A stretch of DNA of 64,000 nt, taken from Mesostigma viride. Its lineage: Eukaryota; Streptophyta; Mesostigmatophyceae; Mesostigmatales; Mesostigmataceae. The notes beneath the pieces are model-generated. The model was not told the DNA's origin. It did no database searches and worked only from the letters and a program-made list of their open reading frames with translations. Positions 1 through 10,578 of the stretch are shown here, piece by piece. How positions within the stretch are numbered: position 1 is the first letter of the stretch; every line of letters begins with the position of its first letter. The position numbers and the translations under genes are program-made. The stretch lies in assembly GCA_009746045.1 (NCBI GenBank), contig RPFO01000017.1, forward strand, positions 2,113,021 through 2,177,020. The letters run 5' to 3'.

Positions 1-409
1 ATGAATTTGCTGTCTGCTGTCTTGTTCCATTTCCCCTTCGGGGGTGGTTGAGAACAAGCAAGCTGGCATACATGCTGGGAACATGTGCAAACACGTGTCA
101 TGAGGGCGTGCCACAACAACTTCAAAAACTTCTACAGCCTGAAGACGCCAGGAAATCCAGGGCGACCCCGTCCCGCAAAACGACCCATGCACGGCAGCAC
201 CGGCAGCGGCAGGAGCACCAGTCATGCCATGTGTGCATGCGTTGAGAAAGAAATTGCATACGGAATGTCACCAGTGCTCACCAGCAGCAGCCATCCCGTG
301 GCACAACATTTTACAGCATGCCCTCACCAGCAGCGCGAGCCCCTGGTATCATGTCTGTGTGTGCATACCCACCAGCAGAGTTCCCTATTCCCCTCGTGCA
401 TGCCCTCAC

Positions 410-1918
410 CAGCTGCGTGATCCCTTGCGTGAGCACCCCCAGCATCTCGCTCCGCGTCGTGTTGGTCTTGCGGGAGACCGCCGTCACCTTGTGGCCCAGC
501 TGGCGAGGGTAGAATGGCCAGTGCGTGGAAGGGCCAGAGTATTGACAAGTGGCAGGCCCAGTGATGGCAGGTCAACCAGCAACGTCACAAGCAAACAAGC
601 GATCATGTCAGAGAAGCAACTGCTGTGGCCACACATAGACATGCGGGGTGCATCGCAGTAAAATGGAATGGGAATGCAGAATGTGAAAGGGCAGTGGGTA
701 GGTGGGTGGGTGGGTGGGTGGGTGGGTGGGTGGGTGGGTGGGTGGGTGGGTGGGTGGGTGGGTGGGTGGGTGGGTGGGTGGGTGGGTGGGTGGGTGGGTG
801 GGTGGGTGGGTGGGTGGGTGGGTGGGTGGGTTGGTGGGTGCGTGGGTGCGTGGGTGGATGGGTTGGTGAATATGAGGGTTGGTAAATAATTGGGTAATTA
901 CCAGACCCACCAAGCTGTTGCTAGGCAAGAGGGTGCATAACTACATGGGTGCGCTGGCGGGCGGGCGGGCAGGCGGGCGGGCGGGCGGGCGGGCGGGCGG
1001 GCGGGCGGGCGGGCGGGCGGGCGGGCGGGCGGGCGGGCGGGCGGGCGGGCGGGTGGCGTCTTGGAAATATTTTAATTAGTGCTGTGCTTGGATATAGGTG
1101 GGTGTCAACCAGCAACCATCCTGCGTGCCACATGCCTGGGTACCCAAACACACCACGGCCTTTTGAGTCGGCAATCCTCCCGGGCAATCACTTCCCGGCC
1201 TGATGGTGGCCACAAGAGCACAAAGCACGCCCAACCAGGCTACCCATGGGCAAACAAGCTGTCAGGAATCCACGGAAACATGGCAGCCACTCACCAAAAC
1301 ACAAGATAACTTGTCAGTCGAGCGGGCTGTCGTGTACCAGCCCCCAAATACCTAGACAGTCACATACCAGCCACCTGATACCTGAACAGTCAATACCTAC
1401 ACAGTCACATACCAGCATGTTCGTGAGCGTCGACTTGCCCGCGTTGGGTGGCCCCACGATGCTCACGTTCAGAGACCGCTGCATCAGCAGGGAGGAGGCG
1501 GGGCGGGGGCCAGAAGATGAAGAAGAGAAGGAGCCGGCCCCCTGGCCACTCTCCCCCCGCCGCCCTCTTGAGGCCATGATGGCTTCCAGCTCGGCCGTCT
1601 TGCGCTCATCTTCGATCGCGGGTAGGGTGGGGCCATCAGAAGCATTGGCTGGGCTGACAGGGCTGACAGGGCTGATAGGGCTGACAGGGCTGACAGCGCT
1701 GACAGGGTTGACCAGGATCACAGGGCTGGCCCCGGTAGCTGCCCCCTCTGCTTCTCTCCCCTTGTCATTGGCAGTTGCTGGGTGGCGTGGACGGCCTGGA
1801 AACACGTGTCATGCACGGGCCGAGACGTACCAGAGGCAGAAGAGGACCATAGTATTGGCTGCCGCTTTGAAGCCAGGTGTGCTCCTAAGAGCAAATGAAC
1901 ATTGCATCATGATTGCAC

Positions 1919-1966
<48 letters not shown>

Positions 1967-2127
1967 GGTGGTGGTGGTGGTGGTGGTGGTGGTGGTGGTG
2001 GTGGTGGTGGTGGTGGTGGTGGTGGTGGTGGTGGTGGTGGTGGTGGTGGTGGTGGTGGTGGTGGTGGTGGTGGTGGTGGTGGTGGTGGTGGTGGTGGTGG
2101 TGATGGTGGTGGTGGTGATGATGATGG

Positions 2128-2191
<64 letters not shown>

Positions 2192-2340
2192 GGTGGTGGT
2201 GGTGGTGGTGGTGGTGGTGGTGGTGGTGGTGGTGGTGGTGGTGGTGGTGGTGGTGGTGGTGGTGGTGGTGGTGGTGGTGGTGGTGGTGGTGGTGGTGGTG
2301 GTGGTGGTGGTGGTGGTGGTGGTGGTGGTGGTGGTGGTGG

Positions 2341-2384
<44 letters not shown>

Positions 2385-2964
2385 CAAGGCAGGCATGTCC
2401 CGAATGCAAGGGCTATTTGTCGCGTGCCTTCACGGTAAAATCGTCTTGATAACATGAACTATGGAGGAAAACACTGAGGGCGGTTAGGGGGAGACGCTGA
2501 CAGCTAAACGCATGCTGGTGTAAATCCACCTAACACCCAAGTGGCAACACAGCATCGACAATCGAAAACGAGCTCTTGCTTTTTAGTCATCTGAAGATGT
2601 TAACCCCTGGTCAGTTGACGAGGACACCGAGAGCAATATTGGCACTGGTGGTGTTTACGTCGTAGATTGCGTGAGCGTCAGGAGACCATCCGCAAACGAT
2701 GCCCGCACGACGTGCCTCGAGGGTCACGCAGTTCAAGAGTAACCAAATCGCCCGTTTTCAAGCGGAGTTACCTGGATGCGCACGAGGCGAGTAAAACCGG
2801 GATGGTCGAAGTCGAGTGAGGATTTCGTGCAGTGCTGATACCGCAGCAACGTTGCCGGGGGGTCCACCGATGTCTCTCACGATGGCTGTTGGAAATGCCG
2901 CCGCTACGTGGCTTGGGAAACTCAGCAACACGCGCCTCGCCAGGAAACACCGTCGAAGATTCAT
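410..2964 (-). CDS. ERA-like GTPase, probably mitochondrial (5' part; continues past left edge)
   Basis: Three exons can be joined with matching phase: 2964-2772 (start codon 2964-2962), 1795-1413 and 499-410; later exons lie left of the window. Exon 1 opens with MNLRRCFLARRVLLSFPSH, an arginine-rich, acid-free stretch like a mitochondrial presequence. Exon 2 has a low-complexity linker with repeated SPVSP units, then the G1/P-loop GPPNAGKST near residue 180. Exon 3 encodes VTAVSRKTNTTR, the G2/switch-I region typical of ERA proteins (normally SxKxQTTR). Known ERA proteins bind the 3' end of small-subunit rRNA and assist ribosome assembly; organelle forms exist in plants and animals. The G3 DxPG motif and KH domain are not in the window. 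Intron 1 holds the GAT/GGT tract at 1919-2383. An organelle role is inferred from the presequence only. The family call is firm; the exact start is less so. Confidence 0.85.
696..866. repeat. (GGGT)n microsatellite
   Basis: About 140 bp of nearly pure GGTG units with a degenerate right end, inside intron 2 of the ERA-like gene. Open reading frames over it are artefacts of the repeat. Confidence 0.95.
955..1052. repeat. (GGGC)n microsatellite
   Basis: About 24 GGGC units with one GGCA interruption, in the same ERA intron as the GGGT tract 90 bp away. The two differ by one base per unit. The same pair of motifs is fused in one tract at 58471-58612. Confidence 0.95.
1919..2383. repeat. Compound GAT/GGT trinucleotide tract
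   Basis: A 465-bp tract in intron 1 of the ERA-like gene, made of GAT blocks at both ends and in the middle separated by two long GGT blocks. Because the unit is 3 bp, frames read as homopolymers (His, Pro, Val and others) and look like long ORFs. They are not genes. Confidence 0.97.
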
Positions 2965-3856
2965 ATACGCTCGCAGATATTTGTGTAGATATGTCTGTAT
3001 TACTTTACGAGTGCATGCATGGTTACACAAGTCTCGAACGGCATTAAGTAGCCATTTTGCCTCGCCATTGTTTTTCAGTTGTCCTATCGGCCAACGCCAG
3101 ATGCGCAATCATGGTAAAAATCAAACCGGGTATTTACATGCGCATTTCGAAAGTCATCCGACTTGCTGCTCTTATAAATGGCACAGAAGCAACACCCAGC
3201 ATGACAGTGAACTGCATTATTACACTGGCACGGCGGGCCTTACACTGCCGAATTCTGCGTCTCCGCTGTGCAGGCCACCGTAACTCTAGGCGTGCTCTAA
3301 TAACTTCTGCCGGGCGTACCGCTGGCGAGACCTGGAACGCCCGGTTCTGTATAACGTTGTTGTTGGTCTACCCCTGGTCTACCTGTAGCGCAAGGACACA
3401 ATATGTATGAACTGCTGAACTTTCCACGTGTCGCTTCTCTACGTCGATTGTCGTACGCCCTTGGCCAGACCTCGAGCGATCCAAGAAATCCAATCGAGAC
3501 CCGGTGGTCTATAATTGCAAGCTCCCTTCACGTGCGAGGACAACACGTTCAACTTCAGGAATGCCGCGACTTGAAGACCACTTGCACGAATAGAAAAGAT
3601 CTTGGGAAAATAAACTGTTTACAATTGGGATTATTGGCAAGGATTTGTTTTATTTTTCAGAACTGCCAACGAACCGGGGTATTCACAGGCATGAAGCTGC
3701 TTCTTGCTTCTGAAACGCACTAGGCACCATTGTCATTAAGGACAGGGAAGTTATGATTCAGATTTCCTGGAGACCGACGAGAAGTTAGTCCTCAGGGTTT
3801 TTCAAACAGCCAAAATCAACCAGTACATTTTGGTTATTTCGCTTTCTTTGTATATC

Positions 3857-4306
3857 ATGTCGAGGTCAGACCATGGTGTAACTAAGGGATTGGCAGGGGG
3901 CCTCGACCCGTCGATATCCCTTCCCCCCCAGCGAACGAGACTGGGTGGTATTGGACCTGGTACCCGCAAGTGCTTGGAGTCGGAGCACGTTCTTTCGCCA
4001 ACCATACCCGCCCCTCCTCAACGAGCGGGTCCTATCCCAGCAGAATACTATTTGCAGCCATTGCAGGCACGGAAAAAGTCATACTGGAAGGAACAGGCCG
4101 AAATGAAGAAGCAGCAACTCGAAGAGGCGCGAAAGCAGCGGGAACAGAGCCGGCAGGCAACCGCCGCCATGGGCCCCTCGCGAGGGGGGACAGCAAGTTC
4201 ATCGGGTAGTCAGTTGATGGCGGAGCGACCAACTGGGACTCCCCAATCTCGTCAGAACAAATCCATGGTGTTGAACCTTGAAAACCTGGAAGACTCGACG
4301 GAGGAG
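3857..4306 (+). CDS. First exon of an unrecognised protein with a charged helix
   Basis: Open frame of exactly 150 codons from ATG at 3857 to a good 5' splice site (GAG|GTGAGT) at 4306/4307. The start lies 893 bp from the divergently transcribed ERA-like start. The protein has a Gly/Pro/Ser-rich N-terminus, then about residues 72-100 a Lys/Glu/Gln-rich stretch (ARKKSYWKEQAEMKKQQLEE and on) likely to form a coiled coil, then a Ser/Gly linker. I do not recognise a family and could not find the next exon. It could be the N-terminal exon of a longer protein, or an upstream exon could exist. Codon composition and the splice site are the main support. Confidence 0.4.
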
Positions 4307-5966
4307 GTGAGTCCGACTTTGATTCCAATAGTACATACATGCTTCAAGCGATCAAACTTCAATTAAGGCAGTGGTGTAGGTATGTGCGTTCAATTGATAG
4401 CTTCGTGCAAGCTTGACTAATTTCTTTCACCTATCAATGGATAGTCCCACAAAGTACCTTGTTTAACTTCCTCGACTTCCCACATGCATGGAGATTGGAG
4501 AGGTACCTGGGTAGCTGGTACTAGAAGAGTAGAACACACACAAACACACACGGTCCGCCAGCCATAGTTTCTCGCAACACTGGCACCAAGTCGGGTCCTA
4601 TGCTGGCAAAAGAGAATGTGCCGCTTATGGTTGTACATATCCCGGCCTGAGGTGATGGTATCCAAGCGTATGGGTAGGCCAGGCCTTCACTCGAATTACA
4701 TACCCAAACAGAATGCTTGACTCCACCAATAGTAAAGGCCGCACGGTGCTATGAAGTTAAGGTCATGGCTGCCTGCCCTGTCTGTCTTGTACCGCGTGCG
4801 GGGGTCCCTCACCTGCGATAGGAGTAAGTGGCTCTGCGGCTGTTCGCAGGTGCTTTCAATGTGCTAATAGTCGCAACCTTCTTTCGTTATGCCAACCTTG
4901 GCCCTGTCCGTTCATTGTGGGCGCATGTGGCTTGGACGATCCATCTCATGAGTGCAGGTGCTGCAAATGGAGTTGGCACGCCCCGATACAGGGTCACGTG
5001 GGTAAAGCCGTGAGCCAACATCGCACTTCTTCTGTGCTACAAGTGCTGGGAGCGGACACACGAGCTGGGAAAGGATGACCACCCACCACATCTGCAATCA
5101 AATCCTACTCAGCACTGGTTATAACACAGGCGACGGTTGGAGTTGTGCAGCGGCAATGTTTACAAAACTCGGCCAAATGACATGCAGCTTATGGCACCTG
5201 TACCAACCTGGACCGGTGCTGTGCCTGATGCCAGACTACAACAGCAGGTCTGCGCCTGACGTCCATTTTGTCGCTGCGGCCGGTCCCTACTGTACTTGCG
5301 CCCAGGCTGTCGTGACTTGTAAGGTGCAGGCCTGGCTGCCAGTACGAGGAGACCGCTCCTTCTTGATCCACCTGGCACAGGTGACAGTCCTTACGTTATG
5401 AACAATTCTAGTTAGCAGATCCTGTGATGGAATCTCATGCATGTCGTATGATCTGCTGTATATTGTGCGCATGCACTACGCGCGTTCCCGTTGGGAAACA
5501 CGGAGCATGTGTAGTGCTTTCCATCCCTGCGTGTTGCACAACGGGAAGGGGGTGCCCAGAGTTGCTCTGCTTCCCTTCTCATCCCTGGAGGCAAGCCACA
5601 GCTGCTGTTAAGACTACTTGCGAGGAGAGTCTGGCACTGACTACTTGCGAGGATACTCTGGGTGCAAGTGCTAAAGCTGAAATGTGCGGGGGTGTTTCAC
5701 TGCAGCACCACAAGCACATGCATATGCGTACACTTGGTACGTCGCTACCTTGCTGCACACGCATTTTACAAATATGTATCCACCCACAAAGGTTTTCACC
5801 TTTGCGGAGTGTCTGATCAGAATGTATGCACCTGCATAGGGGCCGGTGCATTCCTGCACATAAATCAATTAGACAACCAGCGCTCTCCATTCATCCATGC
5901 ATGACGATTTGATCCAGCGCTGGTCAGATCGACCTGATATTATTTACACGCAAGAATTGTGATTAA
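4307..5966. other. No gene recognised
   Basis: No frame here resembles a known protein. A short stretch near 5515-5600 resembles the repeat sequence at 40077-40200 (pattern ...TCCCTGYGTGTKSCACAAC...), so some of this may be old transposon sequence. Further exons of the 3857 gene could be hidden here. Confidence 0.4.
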
Positions 5967-8346
5967 CACTCCGTCTGTGAACTTATAACGGGCGTGGCCC
6001 GTAATTTTTCGTAGAATGCAGAATCGCGCCAGATGCGGGTGCCGGAGCGTCGCGCCGAATCTGGAAAAACGGTTCGATGGGATCCGAGATCCAATGTTGG
6101 GCTATTTGAATATATTTTAAATATTTTTTTTGGATAACAAATATTGGTGAATTGCACGTTGCCATATGAGGGGGTTTGGCTACAAACGTTAACAAAAAAG
6201 GGGTGATGAGATGGTTCTAAATTGGGTATGATGATAAAGTTGAGGGCACCAAAAACCTCCTAAACCCAAAAGTACACTACATAATGGACGCTTGGTGAGA
6301 AATTCAGCATCAATCATGCACAAGCTTCCAAATATCTAGGCACTCAAACCATTACGGGTGACACCCGTAATAAGAACTAGAATGCTCCATTCTAGCCTTT
6401 GGGTGTGCCATTCATGTGGCATGGCCATCTGTGGTACCATGGCACATCCTCTCATTAGAGGATGATATGGTGATGAAATGGGCACATAGGACATGCTTTT
6501 GCACAAGAAATATTTACTAAAGCTATCAAATGTAGGGCACAATGAGGGTTCAACCCATAGGGCACCATGCTATGGGTCAAATGCGCCGTGCATGTGGCAT
6601 GGCCGTCTATGGTGCCATGGCACATCCTCTCTATTTTGAAATGATATGGTGTTGAAATGGACACATAGGATGATGCTATTTTACAAGAAATATGATTACT
6701 AAAGCTATCAAATATATAGGGCACTTGTTATGAGGGGCCAGCTCATAGCATGCACCATGCTATATAAACAAATGCATAGATAATAACCCACCGCACGTGT
6801 CAGCACAACTGTCAATGCATAAGACGGCAACACATGTAAATCCACGACGTGGTGCAAGTCCACATTCTGAAAATGTTGAAAAGAAAGGCATCGCCATATC
6901 ATCATCCTAATCATCTTGTGTGCCTGTCTGGCAGGCAAACGCATACGACGCAACAATATAGCCTGAGAAACTCATGGCCACGTGCATACCATGAATGTCC
7001 GGGAACATCGATTAACCGCAAATATCTTTCGGGCCTTGCGAGGTTTGCCCGCGATACGGTTAGCATGGCAAGGCATGCTCCCCAAGGGACCGCACACACA
7101 CATGCACGGCTGGGGCTGTCGCAAAGCACTGCAGGCAGTAATAGCCTGCCATGGGTATTGCATGTTACTACGAGGAATCCACAGCCTCTATTACAAACAC
7201 GCAAAAGGTTCATGCATTATAATGACAGTTGTGAACTTCCAAGCGCTTAACTTCGCAAACCATGCCCAAATACCTATTCAATTATCAGAGTTTATGACAA
7301 GGTGCTGCCGTTAAGGTAGCACAAGAATAGCATCAGGCAAGATATGTATACAAGCATGAATGGACACCCATACCCAGTTCTCTAAACCTCTACCTCGCTT
7401 TGGGGGACCGTCTTGCAAGGCTTGCTTGTGACATGGGCAACGTAGCAGCCGGAACTGTCATGCATCTTAGAGAAAGCACCCACGTTTACGCAACGGGGCG
7501 CAGCCGCAGAGCGCAGCATTATGCAATAACCTGCCTTGAAGTCACACCGGCCATGTGCCGTGATCACATGTGATAAAAACTGGCAGATTTACAACCAAAA
7601 GTTGCCATAAACCTTCTCCCAGCCGGATGCAGGTAATCTTCACACGCCTCGACACCCGGAATCATGAAGCGCGCACTAGCTACTGAAGGTCGGTCCTCCA
7701 CGGGCCACCTTTTCTTGAGCATGAAGTACATAACCTCAGCGACACTGCCTGGCCGGCGAGGTCTTCTCTCCACTACGTAAGGTTCGCTACCCATCGCCTC
7801 GAGTGAAATCTGAATTCCTTGCTGCTCCTTGCTCCTTCGACCAAGCAGGACCCTACGTGATAAAGTGTCTTGATCAATCAATCGCCCAACACGGCCGCCA
7901 AAAATCCTGATTTAAAGCCGAGGCTCACAGCCCAACCATCAAGGACTGCGACAGTTCATCGCCAGTGCCAAGATTAGGAGCACCCGAGGATACCTCGGCA
8001 TACGACATCGCGACCGAAGCAGTCGTGACGAAAAGACAGTCTCCTTCTGCAGCCGACGTTGCTAGCATTTGCCTGCATCTGCACCGTTGTTGGCATTCGG
8101 CGGTCCGATTGAAAGCCCAAGAAAGTCCAAAAAAGCACCTTTTTCCATGGGGTGGCCACGGAGCATCTGACATGGGGTGGCCGTGAAAATTAGATATTCT
8201 TTTAGGCCTTGAAGTCAGCTTTCATCCTATCCAATAAAAAGCGCATTCTGACAATTAGTACATTAGTAACCACCAATAGAATAACCATGCCTCCATTACG
8301 GGCCACGCCCGTAATACGGGCCACGCCCGAAATTACAGACGGAGTG
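5967..8346. mobile_element. Non-autonomous DNA element with TTAA flanks
   Basis: The ends are inverted copies: CACTCCGTCTGT at 5967-5978 and ACAGACGGAGTG at 8335-8346, each flanked outside by TTAA (5963-5966 and 8347-8350). Just inside each end is the palindromic block ACGGGCGTGGCCCGT, once on the left and twice on the right. Inside, a segment of about 240 bp is present twice in diverged form (6340-6560 and 6560-6725). No transposase is recognisable in any frame. TTAA target duplication is the habit of piggyBac-type elements, but the terminal CACTCC is not the usual CCY start, so the superfamily is left open. Confidence 0.7.
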
Positions 8347-8364
8347 TTAACGCATGTATATCAA

Positions 8365-8638
8365 GGAGATGGATGATGCATTAAGAATTTAGCTCAGCCC
8401 TGCCTATACAGAGAGTCACTCTCTGATGAGAAGCCATGCCCTAGCCTTTGTATCAAGGAGACAACCAGCCTTTGTATAGCCTTGATTATCTTTCCCCCAT
8501 GACGGGCCCCCCTTAGCTGGGTTGAGCTCCGAGACATCATGGTGGTGCAGGTGCCCTTGGTGCACCTAGAGCAAGTGTCGTTTACATTCCCACCCTTGCA
8601 GGAAGTAGCTTAGAATGTATTAAAAGCCATATGCCCCT
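8365..8638 (+). mobile_element. Retroelement family 1, 3' untranslated fragment (copy A)
   Basis: This stretch matches, in inverted orientation, the sequence downstream of the intact ORF1-like gene (36740-37060): shared blocks include GCATTAAGAATT, GAGAAGCCATGCCCTAGC, GGTGCAGGTGCCC and TTACATTCCCACCCTTGCA. It stops abruptly at 8638, where copy B begins, so it lacks its own stem-loop end. Confidence 0.75.
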
Positions 8639-9290
8639 TCTCTGCGACGGGAGCTATGGCCGACCTACCTCCAGCTCCGGCAGACCACGGCGGGGAAGCC
8701 GGTGTACTGGAAGGGGGCGGCCATCTACGTCGGTCACAAGTCCTGGCACGCGCCCCCCGCGGCCCCATGCGACTTCAGACGCCCCCGCTTATAGGGGAAT
8801 ACAGCAGGTGTAGTGTAGAATAGTCAGGCCTAGCCACCGTGGCCTTGTACATGTACGCGCCTACTACAGGCACTATACCAGCTGATGCATTAGCATTATT
8901 TAATAGTCATGTACATGTGTGCCTATGATGTGCATGCCACACACCAGATGATGCCTAGCTTTATTTAGTTATGCTGTGCCCATGCAGAGAGCCACTCTCT
9001 GCTGAGAAGCCATGCCCTAGCTTTTGTATAGCCATGCTGATCTTTCCCCCTATGTCAGCGCCTTAATTTCGGTAGGTGCTGGATCGAATACATAGTGGTG
9101 TGCAGGTGCACTTTGTGCACCCAGAGCAGCCTGGGTAGTTTACACCCTACCCTTTGCAGGAAGTAGCCCAGAGTGTATTAAAAGCCATATCAAAGAGACA
9201 ACCATATACCCCTTCTCAGGGATATGTACGTGCTACATATACTCCCAACGGAGTTATGTTCCAATTCCATGTTCAATTCAATAGTACTCC
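8639..9290 (+). mobile_element. Retroelement family 1, 5'-truncated copy B with ORF1 C-terminus
   Basis: Begins inside ORF1: the frame at about 8641-8783 reads RRELWPTYLQLR then KPVYWKGAAIYV, close to the end of the intact protein at 37157-38503 (RRELWPTYLQLR, KPVYWRGAVIHV). Next come the family 3' UTR, the stem-loop ACTCC-CAAC-GGAGT near 9242-9255, and a short CAATT-type tail. Truncation at the 5' end with an intact 3' end is the usual product of target-primed reverse transcription. Confidence 0.8.
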
Positions 9291-10578
9291 GTGGCATGCC
9301 CATGCGCATGACACGCAAGTACTTACTTACTTATCAAGGAGACTACATGTTATGTGTATGGACAAGATACTGGCAGGCTCCAGCTACCATGGTCCGGATT
9401 CTCCCGATTTCTGGCCTGCGCTGGTTGTCACATTGATACACATGTATGCGAATGCGCGTGACAAAAGTGTGTAAGTGTTTCTATCAATGAGACAACATGT
9501 TTATATATTCATTGAGAATGCTGCGCGCTAAAAGAATTCCCGAGGCAACTACAACTACAGCAGCACCCGGCCGGACCGGGATATCGCCCAACACGCAGGA
9601 GGTCCAGGAGGCCTGTTCATGCATGCAAGGGGCCTGGAACAGCTACCAAGTTATAAAATCGGCCCGCGGGGTGCGGCGAAATTACAGCTATAGGAGGTCG
9701 ATCCACGACTGCCCCGGGGGTTAAAGCCGAAGAGAGTTGCTGTGCGCCACGCCAATCCGAGGACCACGGGACGTTTTGGCCCTCACTCCAGGAGCCGTGT
9801 TTATGAAGTGAGACAACTATACCTGTCCAGACGCATGGCGATCCAACGCCGTGGAAGGACTAGCTAGGGTGTTTATAGGGCGCATTCATTCATGACGCGC
9901 CGCCGGCCCGCCTCCGTTAGGAGAGTCACGGGTTACCAACTCTTGAGTATTACCAACTCTTGAGTAGGGTACCTTTCATCCCTGATTGATGCACGTACAG
10001 CAAGTAAGGGGGCAGGTACCACCCCCTTCTTTCGTATAAACTTGCTGGATGTTAACAATTCTGAATACCTTTGAAATCATACGGAGCAATACATCAAGAA
10101 TTATTCTGATCAGGCACGCCGCAAAGGTGAAAACCATGTGCGTTCAGTGCCGGTCCGCGGAAAACGCGGAAAAACGCGATCTGCAAATGAATCCGACCGG
10201 AATCGAACTGGGGACCTCTCGCACCAACTTTCGCTGACTATAGGACGCACGTCTCCGGAGCCTAGGGCATCGCCAACTTACACCTACAGTCATCCGCAAA
10301 AGTTCTCCTTTCCGGGGAGTGATGCAAGCCTCTTGATTGTAGTTTGATTTTAGTTCTTAATTATACTCTTGATTTTAGTTTGATCTATCCTTCTCCATGC
10401 AATTCCCCCACGCTCCACGCGGCCAATTGGCCTGCACCATCGACTGCTTTGAATGTCACATGGACATCAGACGATACATGATGGTTGTCTCCTTGATACA
10501 TGTATGTCCAGTCTTGATGGGTTATAGAATTGAAGCCATCAGCTAGCACAGCCATGCACCTGGTCAGCCATTAACATC
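9291..10578. other. No gene recognised; scattered repeat fragments
   Basis: Lies between retroelement copy B and the PEX5 stop codon. It contains CTGGCCTGCGCTGGTTGTC (9412-9430), also found at about 55632-55650, so repeat debris is present. A segment near 10185-10235 has a tRNA T-arm-like string on the minus strand but no cloverleaf. The PEX5 3' UTR should start at 10578 and run leftwards. Confidence 0.5.

Noticed and set aside
1809-2455. Poly-His, poly-Pro, poly-Val and poly-Asp frames
   Set aside because: Trinucleotide repeat in an ERA intron; all frames open by chance of unit size.
10180-10250. tRNA gene or tRNA-derived SINE on the minus strand
   Set aside because: GTTCGATTCC T-loop string is present, but the T stem mispairs and no acceptor or anticodon stem can be drawn. 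Similar strings near 52270 and 27450 are equally incomplete.
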